From contig NC_080677.1 of assembly GCF_030445035.2 (NCBI RefSeq), positions 31,507,513 through 31,571,512 of the forward strand: 64,000 nucleotides of DNA, in the 5' to 3' direction. A program made the translations under genes and the position numbers. Source of the DNA: Dasypus novemcinctus. Lineage: Eukaryota > Chordata > Mammalia > Cingulata > Dasypodidae. Positions within the stretch are counted from its first letter, which is position 1. Each line of letters opens with the position of its first letter. The notes beneath the pieces are model-generated. The model worked only from the letters and a program-made list of their open reading frames with translations, did no database searches and had not been told where the DNA came from. Shown piece by piece: positions 10,756 through 21,958 of the stretch.

Positions 10756-11595
10756 AACTGTTAAAGAAAGATACCTATTAATATAAAAACTATGAAAATG
10801 TCCAAATTTAAATTTACAGCTTATTCCTGTATCTATTTAATAAGAAAATATCCAAATAAAGAGGGAAAGAAATCTAAAAATTAGGCTGTTAGCCAAAAAA
10901 AGAGGTATGCTTTGAGGAGATTATAAAATTAATCACTTTTTAAAATAGTTGTAATTTTCTATTTGTGAAAGATTAGATATATGCTGTGTAGTCCTCAAGG
11001 CAGAAATAATGAACAGAAATTATAGATGATTCAGTTTCACCCCAGATAATGATTAAAATTGTCCACTAAAGAAATGGACACATTATGAAGTAGTCTAGAA
11101 CCTCTTTCACAGTTGTTCATGGACAGGCCAGATGACCACACATCAGTGATAATGCAATGAGTGGATGGAAGGTTGTACTTAATAAAATTATGTGTTTTTT
11201 ATGATCTCCTGCCTGCCCTTGTATCAATCTGCCCTCTCTTGCCCTTTTCTACCTTCATTCTTTTGGTACATTTAGGGTTGGATTTGGAAAGGACTTCAGA
11301 GACCGTCCAGATCTTACCTCGTGTGTGAATTTTCTGAGTCTTCTTAGCCTCTGGTATTGTGTTCAGAGCATCCCTAGGAATCCCACCTTCTCAATTGAAA
11401 CCACTGTTCATAGTTCTGTCCTTACTCTAGCTCAAGAGTGCCATCTCACACTTTTCCTGCCTTGACAACCTGTTTGGACACACTTCTCTAGCTCTGACCC
11501 CTAGAATGCTAACAGATTTGCTTGCCTCCTTGCCACACACTGAAGCCATGGCAGGTGCTTCTGCCCATGCCCTGTTGGGCAATGAAGAACAAAAG
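10756..11595. other. Non-coding stretch, nothing recognised
   Basis: Both strands lack a believable gene. The block near 11280 ('ggaaaggacttcagagaccg') recalls an old mammalian repeat type but I cannot follow it far enough to name it. Confidence 0.4.
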
Positions 11596-11599
11596 CATC

Positions 11600-12012
11600 C
11601 AGGATCATCTGATGAATGGATAAACAAAATGGCTTACAGCCATAGAATGAAATATTATTCAGCCATAAAAAGGAATGAAATTCTGATATGTGCTAAAATG
11701 TGGATGAACCTTGAAAACAGTACACTAAGAAGCCAGACACAAAAGAACAAATGTTGTATGATTCCATTTATTTGAGTTATCTACAATTGGCAAATACCTA
11801 GACATAGAGAATAGGATTAGAGTTTTACTTTTACCAGAGGCTGGGAAGAAGGGAAATAAGGAGTTTCTATTCTATTTTGGGTGATAAAAAAGTTTGGGTA
11901 CCTGATGGTGGTGATGGCAGACAACATTGTAAATGTAATTAATACCATTGAATTGTATACATAAATGGTTAAAAGAGGATATTTTATGTTATATATGTGT
12001 TACTACTATATA
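11600..12012 (+). mobile_element. L1M 3' end including the last codons of ORF2
   Basis: The open frame at 11506-11775 enters an L1 sequence at about residue 40, where it reads NKMAYSHRMKYYSAIKRNE. That is the ending of the 'ggaatattattcagcc' block common to mammalian L1M elements, followed by 'acaaatgttgtatgattcc' and an AT-rich 3' UTR. The frame is a relic, not a gene. Confidence 0.75.
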
Positions 12013-12019
12013 TGTATAT

Positions 12020-12097
12020 TAGGAAGTAGCAGAGATTGAACCCAGGACTTTGTACATGGGCAGCAGGCACTCAAACCACTGAGCTACACTGGCTCCT
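12020..12097 (-). mobile_element. Short tRNA-only SINE
   Basis: On the minus strand the element gives 'gagccagtgtagctcagtgg' (A box) and 'gggttcaatctctgc' (B box), about 75 bp in all, with no long DAS body. It resembles the short copies at 29478, 34070, 34196, 41426 and 51030. It is probably a tRNA-like family that shares the DAS head. Confidence 0.65.
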
Positions 12098-12183
12098 TAC
12101 AGTATAATTTAAAAATACACTAGCATCTGTGATCACTCACTGCCCTGGACCTTCATAAATATGAAGATTTGCATATGGGACAC

Positions 12184-12777
12184 TGTTCAGTTTGCAATTA
12201 TTTATGAACACCCAAAAAGATAAGGATTATGTTTGTAAACTGGTCTGTTCCTCTGGGCATGATAGCCTTTGATTGTATTAGATTCAGCTGAGATGTTTTT
12301 GATTAAATTATGTTAAGATCAGGGCTTGATTGGGCCACATCAGTAGGGTGTAACTTAGGTTATGTCCTCACCCTCTTGGTGGGCAGATATAAACAGGCAC
12401 TCACTCAAAAAGAAACAGAAGATACACAGAAAGAGAGAGAGAGCTCCATAGACACGGCAGAGGAGAAACTTTGATCCTGCGGCCCCGGGAAGAGAGATGA
12501 GCCTCTCCCCTAATGGTTTACAGCCTACAGCTGAGAAGGCCCAGAAAGAAACAAGCCCTGAGCCAGCCTGAAGCTGAGAGAGAGAAGGCTGAACCGTCCC
12601 AGAGATCGGCAACCATTTTGCTTCAATATTTGGCAACAGAGTTTAGTGAGAAACCAACCTTGAGTTGGGCTCTTTAGGGCTTTGTAACTGTAAGCTTTTA
12701 CCCCAAATAAATACCCTTCATAAAAGCCAACAGATTTCTGGTACTTTGCACCAGCATCCCTTTGGTTGACTAATACA
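12184..12777 (+). mobile_element. Solo LTR, ERVL-like
   Basis: The LTR begins tgttcagtttgc and ends tgactaataca, 594 bp. It carries a TATA-like box (gatataaacagg near 12387) and an AATAAA signal (ccaaataaataccc, near 12704). The flanking pentamers gacac (12179-12183) and gatac (12778-12782) match at four of five bases, a decayed 5-bp TSD. It is the reverse partner in sequence of 9247-9818 and a fuller version of the fragments at 41951-42660. Confidence 0.8.
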
Positions 12778-13358
12778 GATACCAATGGCCATTATCAGCA
12801 ATTATTTTCACAAAACTCTTGTAACCTAGGCCACGCCCTTTCATGCCCCTGTACATGAGCACAAATAAATCCTGACAAATGAAACAGAAATGCAATCTGC
12901 AAATGCATGGATTATCACAAAACAGATAAACCATATCAAACCATAGCTGCAACACATACACTCAAGATCAAATTGTTGTATCCTTCTCATCTTTGGATTC
13001 ATGTCTTCCAAGTAGGATCATAAATGAGCTGACTTCACTGTAATTTTGCACTGACATGTGTTCCACAGATAAGACCATGCTGAGTCTCCCAACAGTTTAC
13101 TTCATTTGTGAATTCTGATCAACCCCTGCCCAGATCTTCCAAACCGTGGCCTAAAACCACCTAATGACTAATTGCGAGTCCTAGAATCCTGTTAAGTCCT
13201 GTCCCTAACTCCTCCCTTTTGAGACACTGTCAGAGTTGTCCTTAACATAATGTAAATGTATATTATGTTAACAAACCTCGATTTAAATGAACATCTTTCT
13301 TTGGTCATCTTCAATTAGGGAATTCAACATTATTTTGCCTGGTTATACAATTTTCTTC
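12778..13358. other. Non-coding stretch, nothing recognised
   Basis: AT-rich sequence with no repeat signature or open frame of note. Confidence 0.4.
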
Positions 13359-16190
13359 TTATTTACCTAGCACCTGCCTACTCTTGCTTCAAGAATCCAT
13401 TTACGGGGGGTGGAGGAAGGATGTGAGTTAATGTCTGTAGGGGTGGAATCTGTGATGAGCTGGGGGTAAGTATGAGCACAAAGAAGGGACAAAATGGGGG
13501 CAAGGGGTTACCTTCGGGTGGGGTTTTCTGGGTTTGAGGGGGGCTGGGGATGGGAAGAGGGGTAATATGGTCCAAGAAATAGGTGGGAGGGAGGGGCAAC
13601 ATACAAACATGGGAGAGTGCCAGAAGTTCGTTGAGAACTAAATGTTGAGTAAAACGTATCAAAGTATAAATAGGAGGGTCACCTGGTTAGGACGCTCAGG
13701 GGGTATGGTCTGATGCGGGACGGACTCCGGAGGGAATAGCTGAAGGCTCATTTTGCAAGGTGGGTTCTACCATTGGGTGGGGTGGACCCATATCCTGGGG
13801 AAGACTAATGCCGTCGAATAGAGAGAACTGTATCTCTCGTGAGAAAGGACGGCTCCCAGGTCATTAGATTGGCAGGCGTTGTGGGCCCTAAGGGGAGGGG
13901 AAAATGGACGTGCAATGGATAGAACAAAGGTAAATAAGGGGGCAAAAGAGGAGTTATGTGAGAGTACACGAGGATGAATATAAAACAGCTAATATTACAC
14001 CAAAAACATATAGGGGACGACAGACTAATAATGAAAACCATAAGACAAAACATAGGATAACTAAAAAATTTAGAAAACTGTACAACCTAAAGTATGGACC
14101 ACATAGTAAGCACAAATGTTACCTTGTTTGAAAACTATAGTTTCGGAATCTGTACATCAGTTTCAGGAAATATGATATGAATAAGTTAAAAGATTATTGC
14201 TGTGGAAGGGAAAAGGTTTTATGGTGGATCTGGGGAAATACTGTATATTGTATATATGAATTTTGGTGATCTAAGACTCTTCTGAAGCTGACATTATGTT
14301 GGGATTCACTTTACGGGAAGTTTTGGATCACAGAGTGGTTCAACAATGGCAGCGGAGGAATACTGATATGGGATGTTATTGACAGGATATATATGGTTGA
14401 CAGGGAGTTATACAGGGCATATGCCCAGGGTATATGGTAATGTCTATATATACTCATAGTGGAAACAATTAAAAACAACAGCTGGGGGGGTACTGGGCTC
14501 CTGGCCGGGGGGTCACTGTTGTGGGCCCTGGGAGAGCAGCGGCAATCCTCCAGGTGCAACGGCAAGAACCAGGAAGGAAGGAGGGCCCAACAGTGGGCCC
14601 TTGATACTAATGGCTACACTTTTGAGCCTATGCACCTGCAATAAGAACAAGGCCTAGAGTAGCATTGTGCCTGGGGGTTTCCTCCTGACAGCCTTCATGT
14701 TACTCAAATGTGGCCACTCTCACAGCCAAACTCAGCGTGTAGATGTGATGCATTCCCCCCAGCGTGGGACACGACACCCGGGGATGAGCCTCCCTGGCAC
14801 CGAGGGATCACTACCACATACCAGCTGAAGAAGCAACTAGAAAATGACCTTGAATTAAAGATTCAATGCGGAACAGCAGAATATACCTGTCTACATATAA
14901 TAACATGACTTCGGGAAGCGGTTTGACCTAATGTAAGGGGGAAATGGAAAGGAGAAATGAGATTATAAGGCTGTGAGTCTCTAAAAAAGAGTCTGGAGGT
15001 TGTCAGAAGGAATACCCCTATGTACAAATGAACAGAGTCTAAGAGACAGATAAGGTAGATACAACCCCAGGTATTGGTTCTTTTGAGGGATAAAGAGACC
15101 CACGGGTTCTATGGTCATGGCAGAAGGGGTTCACTGCCATGACAGATCGCCCTTCTTTGGAGCTGGTGTTTCTGCGTGATGGAAATGGACTCAGAGGGGA
15201 TCTCTTTTCACAAGACTTGCATGCTACTTTATTGGAATTGTAGTTGGTGCTGAGTTTAAGATATATGTAGGGGATTTGAATCTCTGGACTGATAATATGA
15301 CACCCAGGCCCAGAGCCTCAACAGACTTCAGCTCCTACACTTTGACTTATTGGACTTACTCCACTCAGCTAACATGGAGTTGAAGAAGGTCAACCACCAC
15401 AACATGGAGCCTAGAGTGTCTACAACTAGAAGCGGGAAGAGTGCATCCAGTACCCATGTGGAATCTAAGCCCTCACTTGACATAGGTGTGCAATGGACAC
15501 AACCAATCCAATGTCCACAGAGGAAATGTGAAATGGGTGTGGGAACGGTAGCCATGGGGGCTGCTGGGTGTGGGGAACGGGAGGAAGAGATGAGATGTGG
15601 AGGCGTTTTCGGGACGTGGAGTTGTCCTGGATAGTGCTTCACGGACAATTACGGGACACTGTAGATCCCCCCAGGGCCCACTGGATGGAACGTGAGAGAG
15701 TCTGGGCTATGATGTGGACCATTGACTATGGGGTGCAGTGATGCTCAGAGATGAACTTAACAGGTGCAATGGATGTATCACGATGATGGGAGAGAGTGTT
15801 GCTGTGGGGGGAGTGGGGGGCGGGGGCGGTGGGGTTGAATGGGACCTCATATATTTTTTTTAATGTAATTAAAAAATAATAATAATAAATAAATATTTAA
15901 AAAAAAAAAAAAAGAATCCATTTAAATGTCCCTATGAGGTCTCCCCTGATTTCTTAACTCACCCCCCACTTACTCCATCCTCTGTTTTCTCTAAGCACTT
16001 GGCTCAGATTTCTATTGGCCTTTCTCTCATTATTGTCATTCTTTTACTTATGTCTGCCTTCTCCTCCCCCCCTTTCCATCTCCCAATGACTGTAATTTCT
16101 TTTTAAGGGCAAGATCATTTTTATGAGTCTTTGGATGTTAAGTGTCTGTCCCAGTCCTGGGCAGAGAAAAGGCACTGAATTTATTTAACT
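13359..16190 (+). mobile_element. L2 fragment split by a 2.5 kb retroposon
   Basis: If 13404-15913 and one TSD copy are set aside, 13360-13403 joins 15914-16190 to give an order typical of L2 3' ends: 'cctgcctactcttgcttcaag', 'aaatgtccctatgaggtctcc', 'cctgatttcttaactcaccc' and 'agggcaagatcatttttatg' with a terminal 'gggcagagaaaaggcactga'. L2 is an ancient inactive LINE. The reading through the gap supports the insertion boundary. Confidence 0.7.
13404..15913 (+). mobile_element. 2.5 kb ORF-less retroposon, L1-type 3' region
   Basis: The 13-base direct repeat aagaatccattta at 13391-13403 and 15914-15926 brackets a block that ends in a run of A (about 15899-15913). From about 14960 the sequence parallels the L1-type 3' region at 4780-6200 in the same orientation ('ggtagatacaaccccaggta', 'aatctctggact', 'gtcaaccaccac'). 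Upstream, 13404-14900 has no long frame on the sense strand and no ORF2 match that I can see. It is either a 5'-truncated L1 with an unusually long untranslated 3' part or a non-autonomous passenger moved by L1. The flanking L2 shows it is the younger element. Confidence 0.8.
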
Positions 16191-16503
16191 CTTGTTTAAA
16201 TTCAGGTTATTATTCATAATAAAACTGTAAACAGCCTTAAAGAATACATGTGCTAATTATTCTTTCTTGATCATCAAATATGTATGGCAGAGCCTCATAC
16301 AGAACAAATCACCCTACGTTAATTCCTTTGTGGTAAGAAGAGTCTGTATAGCCAGGTTCTCAGTGGTGGGGTCACAAGTGGCGAGAGAGATAACAGGAAA
16401 CCAGGTGATAGGCATGGCAAATATTATTTGCAATTCCTACTTCAAAGAGGAAAAGCAACCCTAACAAGCATCCTCAATTCCCAAAATAAATTATTTTATT
16501 TAT
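16191..16503. other. Non-coding stretch, nothing recognised
   Basis: Short AT-rich stretch between the L2 and the next SINE. The 65-codon frame at 16267-16464 has no recognisable domain. Confidence 0.4.
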
Positions 16504-16517
16504 AAAAATAATATGTG

Positions 16518-16912
16518 GGGAAGCAGACGTGGCTCAGCTGATAGAGTGCCCACCTACCATATGGGAGGTCCAGGGTTCGATCCCCAGGGCCTCTTGACCC
16601 ATGTGGTGAGCTGGCCTACGCGCAGAGCTATTGTGCGCAAGGAGTGCTGTGCCATGCAGGGATGCCCCTGCATGGGGGTGCCCCACATGCAAGAAGTGTG
16701 CTCTGCAAGGAGAGCCACCCCATGTGAAAAAAGCGCAGCCCGCCCAGGAGTGGTGCTGCACACATGGAGAGCTGATGCAGCAAGATGATGTAACAAAAAA
16801 AGAGATGCAGTTTCCCGGTGCCACCGAGGGTGCAAGCGGACATAGAAGAACACACAGTAAGTCGACACAGAGAGCAGACAGTGGGGGGAGGGGAAGAGAA
16901 ATAAATCTTTTG
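16518..16912 (+). mobile_element. DAS-type tRNA-derived SINE
   Basis: The head gggaagcagacgtggctcag, the A box, and a B box (gggttcgatccc at about 16573, the canonical tRNA form) start a full SINE ending 'ataaatcttttgaaaa'. The flanking repeat aaaataatatgtg lies at about 16505-16517 and again at 16915-16927. The B box is the closest to a real tRNA of any copy here. Confidence 0.95.
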
Positions 16913-16955
16913 AAAAAATAATATGTGAATTTAGCTTCTTGTGTGTCTATATATA

Positions 16956-17113
16956 TTTTTTTAAATATTTATTTTATTTATTTCTCCCCACCCCCTTGTT
17001 GTGTTTCACTTGCTGTGTCTGTCTTCCTTGTTTCTTTAGGAGACATCAGGATCTGAACCAGGGACCTCCCATGTGGTAGGAGCCCAGTCGCCTGAGCCAC
17101 ATCAAATTCCCTA
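16956..17113 (-). mobile_element. Short SINE related to the DAS family
   Basis: A T-rich start, 'ctgtgtctgtcttccttg' and a head 'gcctgagccacatcaaattcc' show a shortened SINE. The central GC-rich body of the long copies is absent. On the minus strand 'ggttcagatcctgatg' is a B-box-like word. Confidence 0.7.
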
Positions 17114-17632
17114 TCAAGTTCATGCTCAGTAACTTGTTTTAAGTACCAACTTGAAGTTTATCTAACTAAACACAGAGAAAGCACTTTTGAAATGTACAAT
17201 AAAATCATAGCACTCCCACACAAAAAGCTAGAAATGTATGATAAATTATCAGAGTGATAAATTGATGCATTCACAATTGGAAAGCAGCATTTGTGGTTGT
17301 GGACTATGTTTGCTAATAGATTGTGTTTTAAAAGCTTTGAAAGGCATTTGGAAATGTAATTAATATGCACACTAATAAACATTCCAGAAAACCACCATCT
17401 CAGTATTGAAAAGTAATACGGATATAATATACAGTCAGTAAAACACTTTTTCTATACAGCCCCTACCTTATGTGTGATGGCATTGTCTGTCATAAACATG
17501 ACAGCAAAAGGCAATGCACATTTATACTCAGCTAAAGAGCTAATTCTTCACCCACTTAACCATCCAAACAGAGGCTCATTGTGACCAGTCCTCTTGGCAT
17601 TGGGTCTTTTTCCTGTGTTCTCTTCAGACACA
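17114..17632. other. Non-coding stretch, nothing recognised
   Basis: AT-rich and without a repeat signature. The 74-codon frame at 17158-17382 on the minus strand has no domain and reads as chance. Confidence 0.4.
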
Positions 17633-17640
17633 ATGATTTT

Positions 17641-18905
17641 TTTTTTTAATTTTTAAAATTTGTTTTATTTTTAAATTATCTTTTTTAAAAGTTCATAGAT
17701 CACACAAAACATTACATTAAAAAACATAAGAGGCTCCCACATACCCCACTACTCACCCCCCACCCGCATCATTTTTTTAATTGTATTTTTTGAAGATACA
17801 TAGATCACAAAAAATGTTACGTTAAAAAATATGAGGTTCCCATATACCCCACCCCCCACCCCCCCACCCCTCCCACATGAACAACCTCTTTCATCACTGT
17901 GGCACATTCATTGCATTTGGCGAATACATTTTGGAGCACTGCTGCACCGCATGGATAACAGTTTACATTGTCGTTTACACTCTCCCCCAGTACATTCAGT
18001 GGGTTATGGCAGGATATATAATGTCCGGCATCTGACCCTGCAATATCATTTAGGACAACTCCAAGTCCCCAAAATGCCTCCATATCACATTTCTTTATCC
18101 CTCTCCCTGCCCTCAGCAACTACCATGGCTACTTTCTCTACCTCAATGCTACAATTTCTTCCATTACTAGTCACAATAGTTTTATGGTAGAATATCAGCA
18201 AATCCACTCTAATTCATATTTTATTCCTCCAGCTTGTGGGTCCTGGTGATGTCCACTCCACCTCTGTTTCGAGAGGGGTCTTAGATCCCACATGGATGAT
18301 GGATGCAATTCTCCTGCTTGCAGTTGTAGGCACTCTTGGTTCCTTGGTATGGTGGTTGACCATCTTCATCTCTCTGTTAGCTGACTTGGGTAAGTCGAAC
18401 GAACCAGAGAGTAGGAGTTGCAACACTGCTGAGGCTCAGGTCCAGCTGGCACATGGACAGTCCAGAGATTCGTCTCCTGAGCATACACCAACCCTAGCAC
18501 CAACCACAGGATCAGTAAAAGTGACAGAAGAGGCATGTGTAGAAATGTCACATCTGAGTCCAACTCCATCACACTCAGGAACACAAATTCCAAAGTAGGG
18601 CCCACTGACATGGCACTGAACACCAGAGCCATCTGCCATGACCATAGAACCTGTGGGTCTCCAGAGCCCTCAGGCACACCAGTACCTGGGGTTGTATCTA
18701 CTTTGGCTGTCTCTGGGATTCTGCTGAGGCGTGTGTAAGCGCAAACCCTCTGATGACCTCCCGACTCTTTTTTGAAGACTCTTAGCCATATAAACTCATT
18801 TGTCTTTGCCATTTCCCCCTTTCATTCAAGGTCAAAAAGCAGTTTTTAACACATGATCCTACATGTAGGCTGAGATATTCTGCTGGTCTGAGTTGACCTT
18901 TTTAT
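17641..18905 (-). mobile_element. L1-type 3' region with a doubled 3' end
   Basis: The minus-strand copy starts with poly(T) and 'catagatcacacaaaacatt' (17641-17770). At 17771 the same 3' terminus starts again ('catagatcacaaaaaatgtt', 'ccatataccccaccccccac') and then runs on without interruption to 18905, where it is 5'-truncated next to 'cttaatgacac'. The open frames at 17831, 18236 and 18366 have no known domain. The repeat of the 3' end means either two insertions at one tail or an internal duplication. It is the longest intact reference for this family in the window. Confidence 0.8.
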
Positions 18906-19082
18906 TCTTAATGACACATTTTAAAAGAAGGGATTTTTACCATGCAGAAACTAAGCAAGAGGAAGCTTTAGTGAAGTTAACTCCTGGATTTTCTGTCAGA
19001 GGCTCTGAGACCTCCCAGAAGGAAACAAGAGGCCCTACGGGTGCTACTGTCATACAGATAATTCTGAGATCCATTAGAAACA

Positions 19083-19458
19083 TTTTTTTTTTTTTATTAA
19101 AGATGTTGTGAATTTACAAAACAATCATGCACAATATTCAGGATTCCCATACATCACCCCTCCCCAACAGCTTACATTGTTGTGGAACAATTGCTACAAT
19201 TATGAAAGAACATCACAATACAATTACCACTAATTATGGTCCATTGGTCTATTTTTTCCATGCACCCCCTATTATTAACACTATGTATCAGTATTGTACA
19301 TTTGTTATAGTTTACAAGAGAACACTCTTATTTGTACTGTTAACCACAGTCCATCTTCCACCGCATGGTTCACTATGTTTTATAGTTCCATGCCTTTTAC
19401 ATTCTATCCAAAGTGTATACTCAGAGGCTATCACTTTCATCACAGGGTTCTGCAGATA
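19083..19458 (-). mobile_element. L1-type 3' end fragment, second subfamily
   Basis: A poly(T) start (about 19083) is followed by 'gatgttgtgaatttacaaaac' and 'ggattcccatacatcacccc', the reversed 3' end of an L1. It differs from 17771-18905 and so belongs to another subfamily. Weak flanking similarity (tagaaac at 19075-19081 and 19459-19465) may be the TSD. Confidence 0.65.
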
Positions 19459-19559
19459 AATAGAAACTGAGAACCAATTAGTTTTTGCTTTCAACACAAT
19501 GGGTTAGAGGTCCAGAGGAACCATGCTAAAACACTGTTCCAGCCTGTGGATGTCCTCTT

Positions 19560-20230
19560 TCAAAATAACTTTTCAGCAAGTAAATGATAAAAATTATTCT
19601 CATTTAATCTCTTTTTAAAAAAAGATTTATTTATTTATATGTTTGTTTGTTTGTTTACCCCACCCTCCCTCTATTGTCTGCTCTCTGTGTCCATTCGCTG
19701 TGTGTTCTTCTATGTCTGCTTGTATTCTCATTAGGCGGTTCTGGGAACTCATCCTGGGACCTTCAGGAGTGGGAGAGAAGTGATCATTCCCTTGTACCAC
19801 CTCAGCTCCCTGGTATGTTGTGTCTCTTATTATCTCTCCTCCGTGTCTCTTTTTGTTGCGTCATCTTGCTGTGCCAGCTCTCCTGCATGGGGCAGCACTC
19901 CTGCACAGGTCAGCACCCTGCGTGGGCCAGCACTCCGCATGGGCCAGCTCACCACACAGGACAGCTGCCTTCACCAGGAGGCCCTGGGCATCAAACCGCG
20001 GACCTCCTATATGGTAGACAGGAGCCCAATTGCTGGAGCCACATCTGCTTCCCTCATTTAATCTTTACTGCAAACTTGATGAGCATATTTTATCCTCCTT
20101 ATTTCGTCAAGGGAAAACTAGGCTCAGACTGAAGCAGTTTTCCTGAGGCTGTGTAGCTAGTAAGTAACAGAGGTGGTATTCCAATCCAGGTTTTGTCTAA
20201 ACTCAGATTTCATGTTCTTGCTCCTTGGAG
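19560..20230 (-). mobile_element. MIR element split by a SINE
   Basis: After the SINE, the reversed MIR order is clear: 'gagcatattttatcctcc', 'aggctcagactgaag', 'ctgtgtagctagtaagtaac', 'agaggtggtattccaatcc' and 'agatttcatgttcttg'. The left part, before 19610, is short and weaker. This is the third MIR that hosts a DAS-type SINE. Confidence 0.75.
19611..20052 (-). mobile_element. Dimeric DAS-related SINE
   Basis: The minus-strand element has the usual head at its right end ('gctggagccacatctgcttcc'). It also has a second tRNA-like unit inside: on the minus strand, 'gagctgaggtggtacaaggg' (A-box-like) and a word near 19750 in the form 'ggtcccaggatgagttcc' (B-box-like, decayed). The same two-unit plan occurs at 42667-43098 and 49162-49976. 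The TSD ctcatttaatct lies at 19599-19610 and 20053-20064. Confidence 0.85.
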
Positions 20231-20289
20231 AACAACTGTCCCTTCTTTATCTCTATTTTCATTGCCATGGGTAGTTTTGTTGTACATCT

Positions 20290-20585
20290 ATGGCAGACTG
20301 CTGGTTGCCTACCCAATATCCATCCTTACCTTCTTCCTTGTCAACAGAATGACCATTTCACTCTGGCAACAGTGTGCCCAGTTTAAAAGACTACAATCTT
20401 CCAGTCATGTGAATAAGTTCTGGTCAATGAGATGCAAGCAGAGGTTGTTGGGTGGTCCTATAGGCCCTTCAATACCCATCCCTGCTTCCTGATGGAATGT
20501 GGACATGATAGCTTGAGCAGGCACGAAGGTAACCTGATCTTTGACAGTGGTCACTAGCATATGGCACAGACTAGAAAAAAAAACA
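20290..20585 (+). mobile_element. Old MER-type repeat fragment
   Basis: The 'aataagttctggtcaatgag' block followed by 'atgcaagcagaggttg' and 'gatggaatgtggacatga' parallels 21510-21955 and the split copy at 60085-62205. I recognise the type from mammalian genomes but cannot assign a name. Confidence 0.5.
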
Positions 20586-20604
20586 GGCCATACGACTACT
20601 GAGG

Positions 20605-20890
20605 TTTTTTTTTAAATAAACTTTTTATTTTGAAAGAATTTTACATTTACAGAAAAGTAGCAAAGATAATACAAGGAGTTCCAATATACCTTCAGTCAGC
20701 TTCCTCTAATGTTAACATCTTGCCTTACTATAATACATTTGTGCAACTAAGAAATCAATATTGGTACAACACTAGCTATTAAATTAAAGACTTCATTTGG
20801 ATTTCACCCGTTTCTCCACTAATGACTTTTTTTTCTGTTCCAGGATTCAACCCCAGATATTACATTATATTCACAGCCTGCTAAGTTTTT
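20605..20890 (-). mobile_element. Old L1M 3' end fragment
   Basis: Reversed L1M 3' terminus: 'aaactttttattttgaaag', 'ttacagaaaagtagcaaag', 'aggagttccaatatacc' and the 'tttctccactaatgac' region. Diverged and non-coding. Confidence 0.75.
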
Positions 20891-21505
20891 GAGGAAACCA
20901 GATTGCCAAAGAAACTCCTAGGCTGACCTGAAACAAACTTCAAATAATTCCTAAGCTCCTAGAAATTGAACCAACAGGAAGTGGACTGCTAAAGCTGTGG
21001 AACCCAAGGAAAGGCATCCCCAGAATGGTTAGCTTTCAATGGGACACCTGAGTATAAGGAGCAATCTCTCACAGGATGAAGTCAAGGTCCTGGAAAGTCA
21101 ATGATTGAGGTGAGTCTTCTCAGATAGTGGAGCCAGGGGCTGAAAGATGCACTAACCAAGGGGGTTATTCCAAACCAGGCAGGGATCTATCTGTTACAGG
21201 ATTTTTTTTTACTTCTGTCCATTTCACATTCTCCCCTTTACTGGAGAGCTGTTTGATTGCAATTACCCACTATTATATACTGGATGAGTTGGGGGAGGAT
21301 AACTTGTCTTTTGGTTTACAAGACTGGAAAGAGTAGATAGGATGGTGAGGACAGCATCTAGAGATCCTGAAATTTTGCTGGGTGCAATAACTGGAAGAGA
21401 TCTTGGGGAAAAGGTGACTACTTTCTATGTATGGAGAAAACGGTCTTTAGAAGTTGGATCACCAAAGAGGGAGACCACTAGTTGTGTACCCACTATGCAT
21501 GCTCC
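20891..21505. other. Non-coding stretch, nothing recognised
   Basis: No repeat or gene signature is visible. The frame at 21127-21336 has no recognisable domain. Confidence 0.4.
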
Positions 21506-21509
21506 ACTT

Positions 21510-21958
21510 CTTCCTAGTTAGAGGGCTCTGTTTTAATTTGGGTTTGGCAATGTGCCCAATTAAAAGTCTTTATTTCCCACCTTCCCTTGTAGCTAGATGG
21601 GGTCATTTGTCTACATTCTGTCCAATGAGATGATGTAAGCAGACATTCTTAGGTGGGGCTTCCTATAAAGTTCCTTAAAACAAGGACAAACATTTGGTTC
21701 AAATCCTTTCCCCCCTCCTCCCTTCATTCTGCTTTCCGCTGGAATGCAGACATGCTGGTTGAAATAAGGAAGGATGCCACGTACAAAGGATGGCTGTTGT
21801 TTGGGTCCCTGATAACTTTATGAAGTCTTAATACTAGCCTGAGACAGTCGTATCTGGACTTGTTTTATGTGAGAGAATAAACAAGTAATATGTTTAAGCC
21901 ATTGTAGTTGAGTCTCTGTTGCCAAGAGCCAAGCCTAATCCTAACTAATATGAGGTCA
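21510..21958 (+). mobile_element. Old MER-type repeat, nearly complete
   Basis: Blocks in order are 'ttcccttgtagctagatggg', 'tctgtccaatgagatgatg', 'gctggaatgcagacatgctg', 'gacttgttttatgtgagag', 'gtttaagccattgtag' and 'aagcctaatcctaactaata'. The same order recurs in the element at 60085-60210 plus 61924-62205. The 'taactaata' terminus suggests an LTR-like end, but the family is not named here. Confidence 0.55.

Noticed and set aside
16559..16590. True tRNA gene, because the B box is canonical
   Set aside because: The tRNA-like part does not close into a cloverleaf and runs directly into a SINE body with TSDs.
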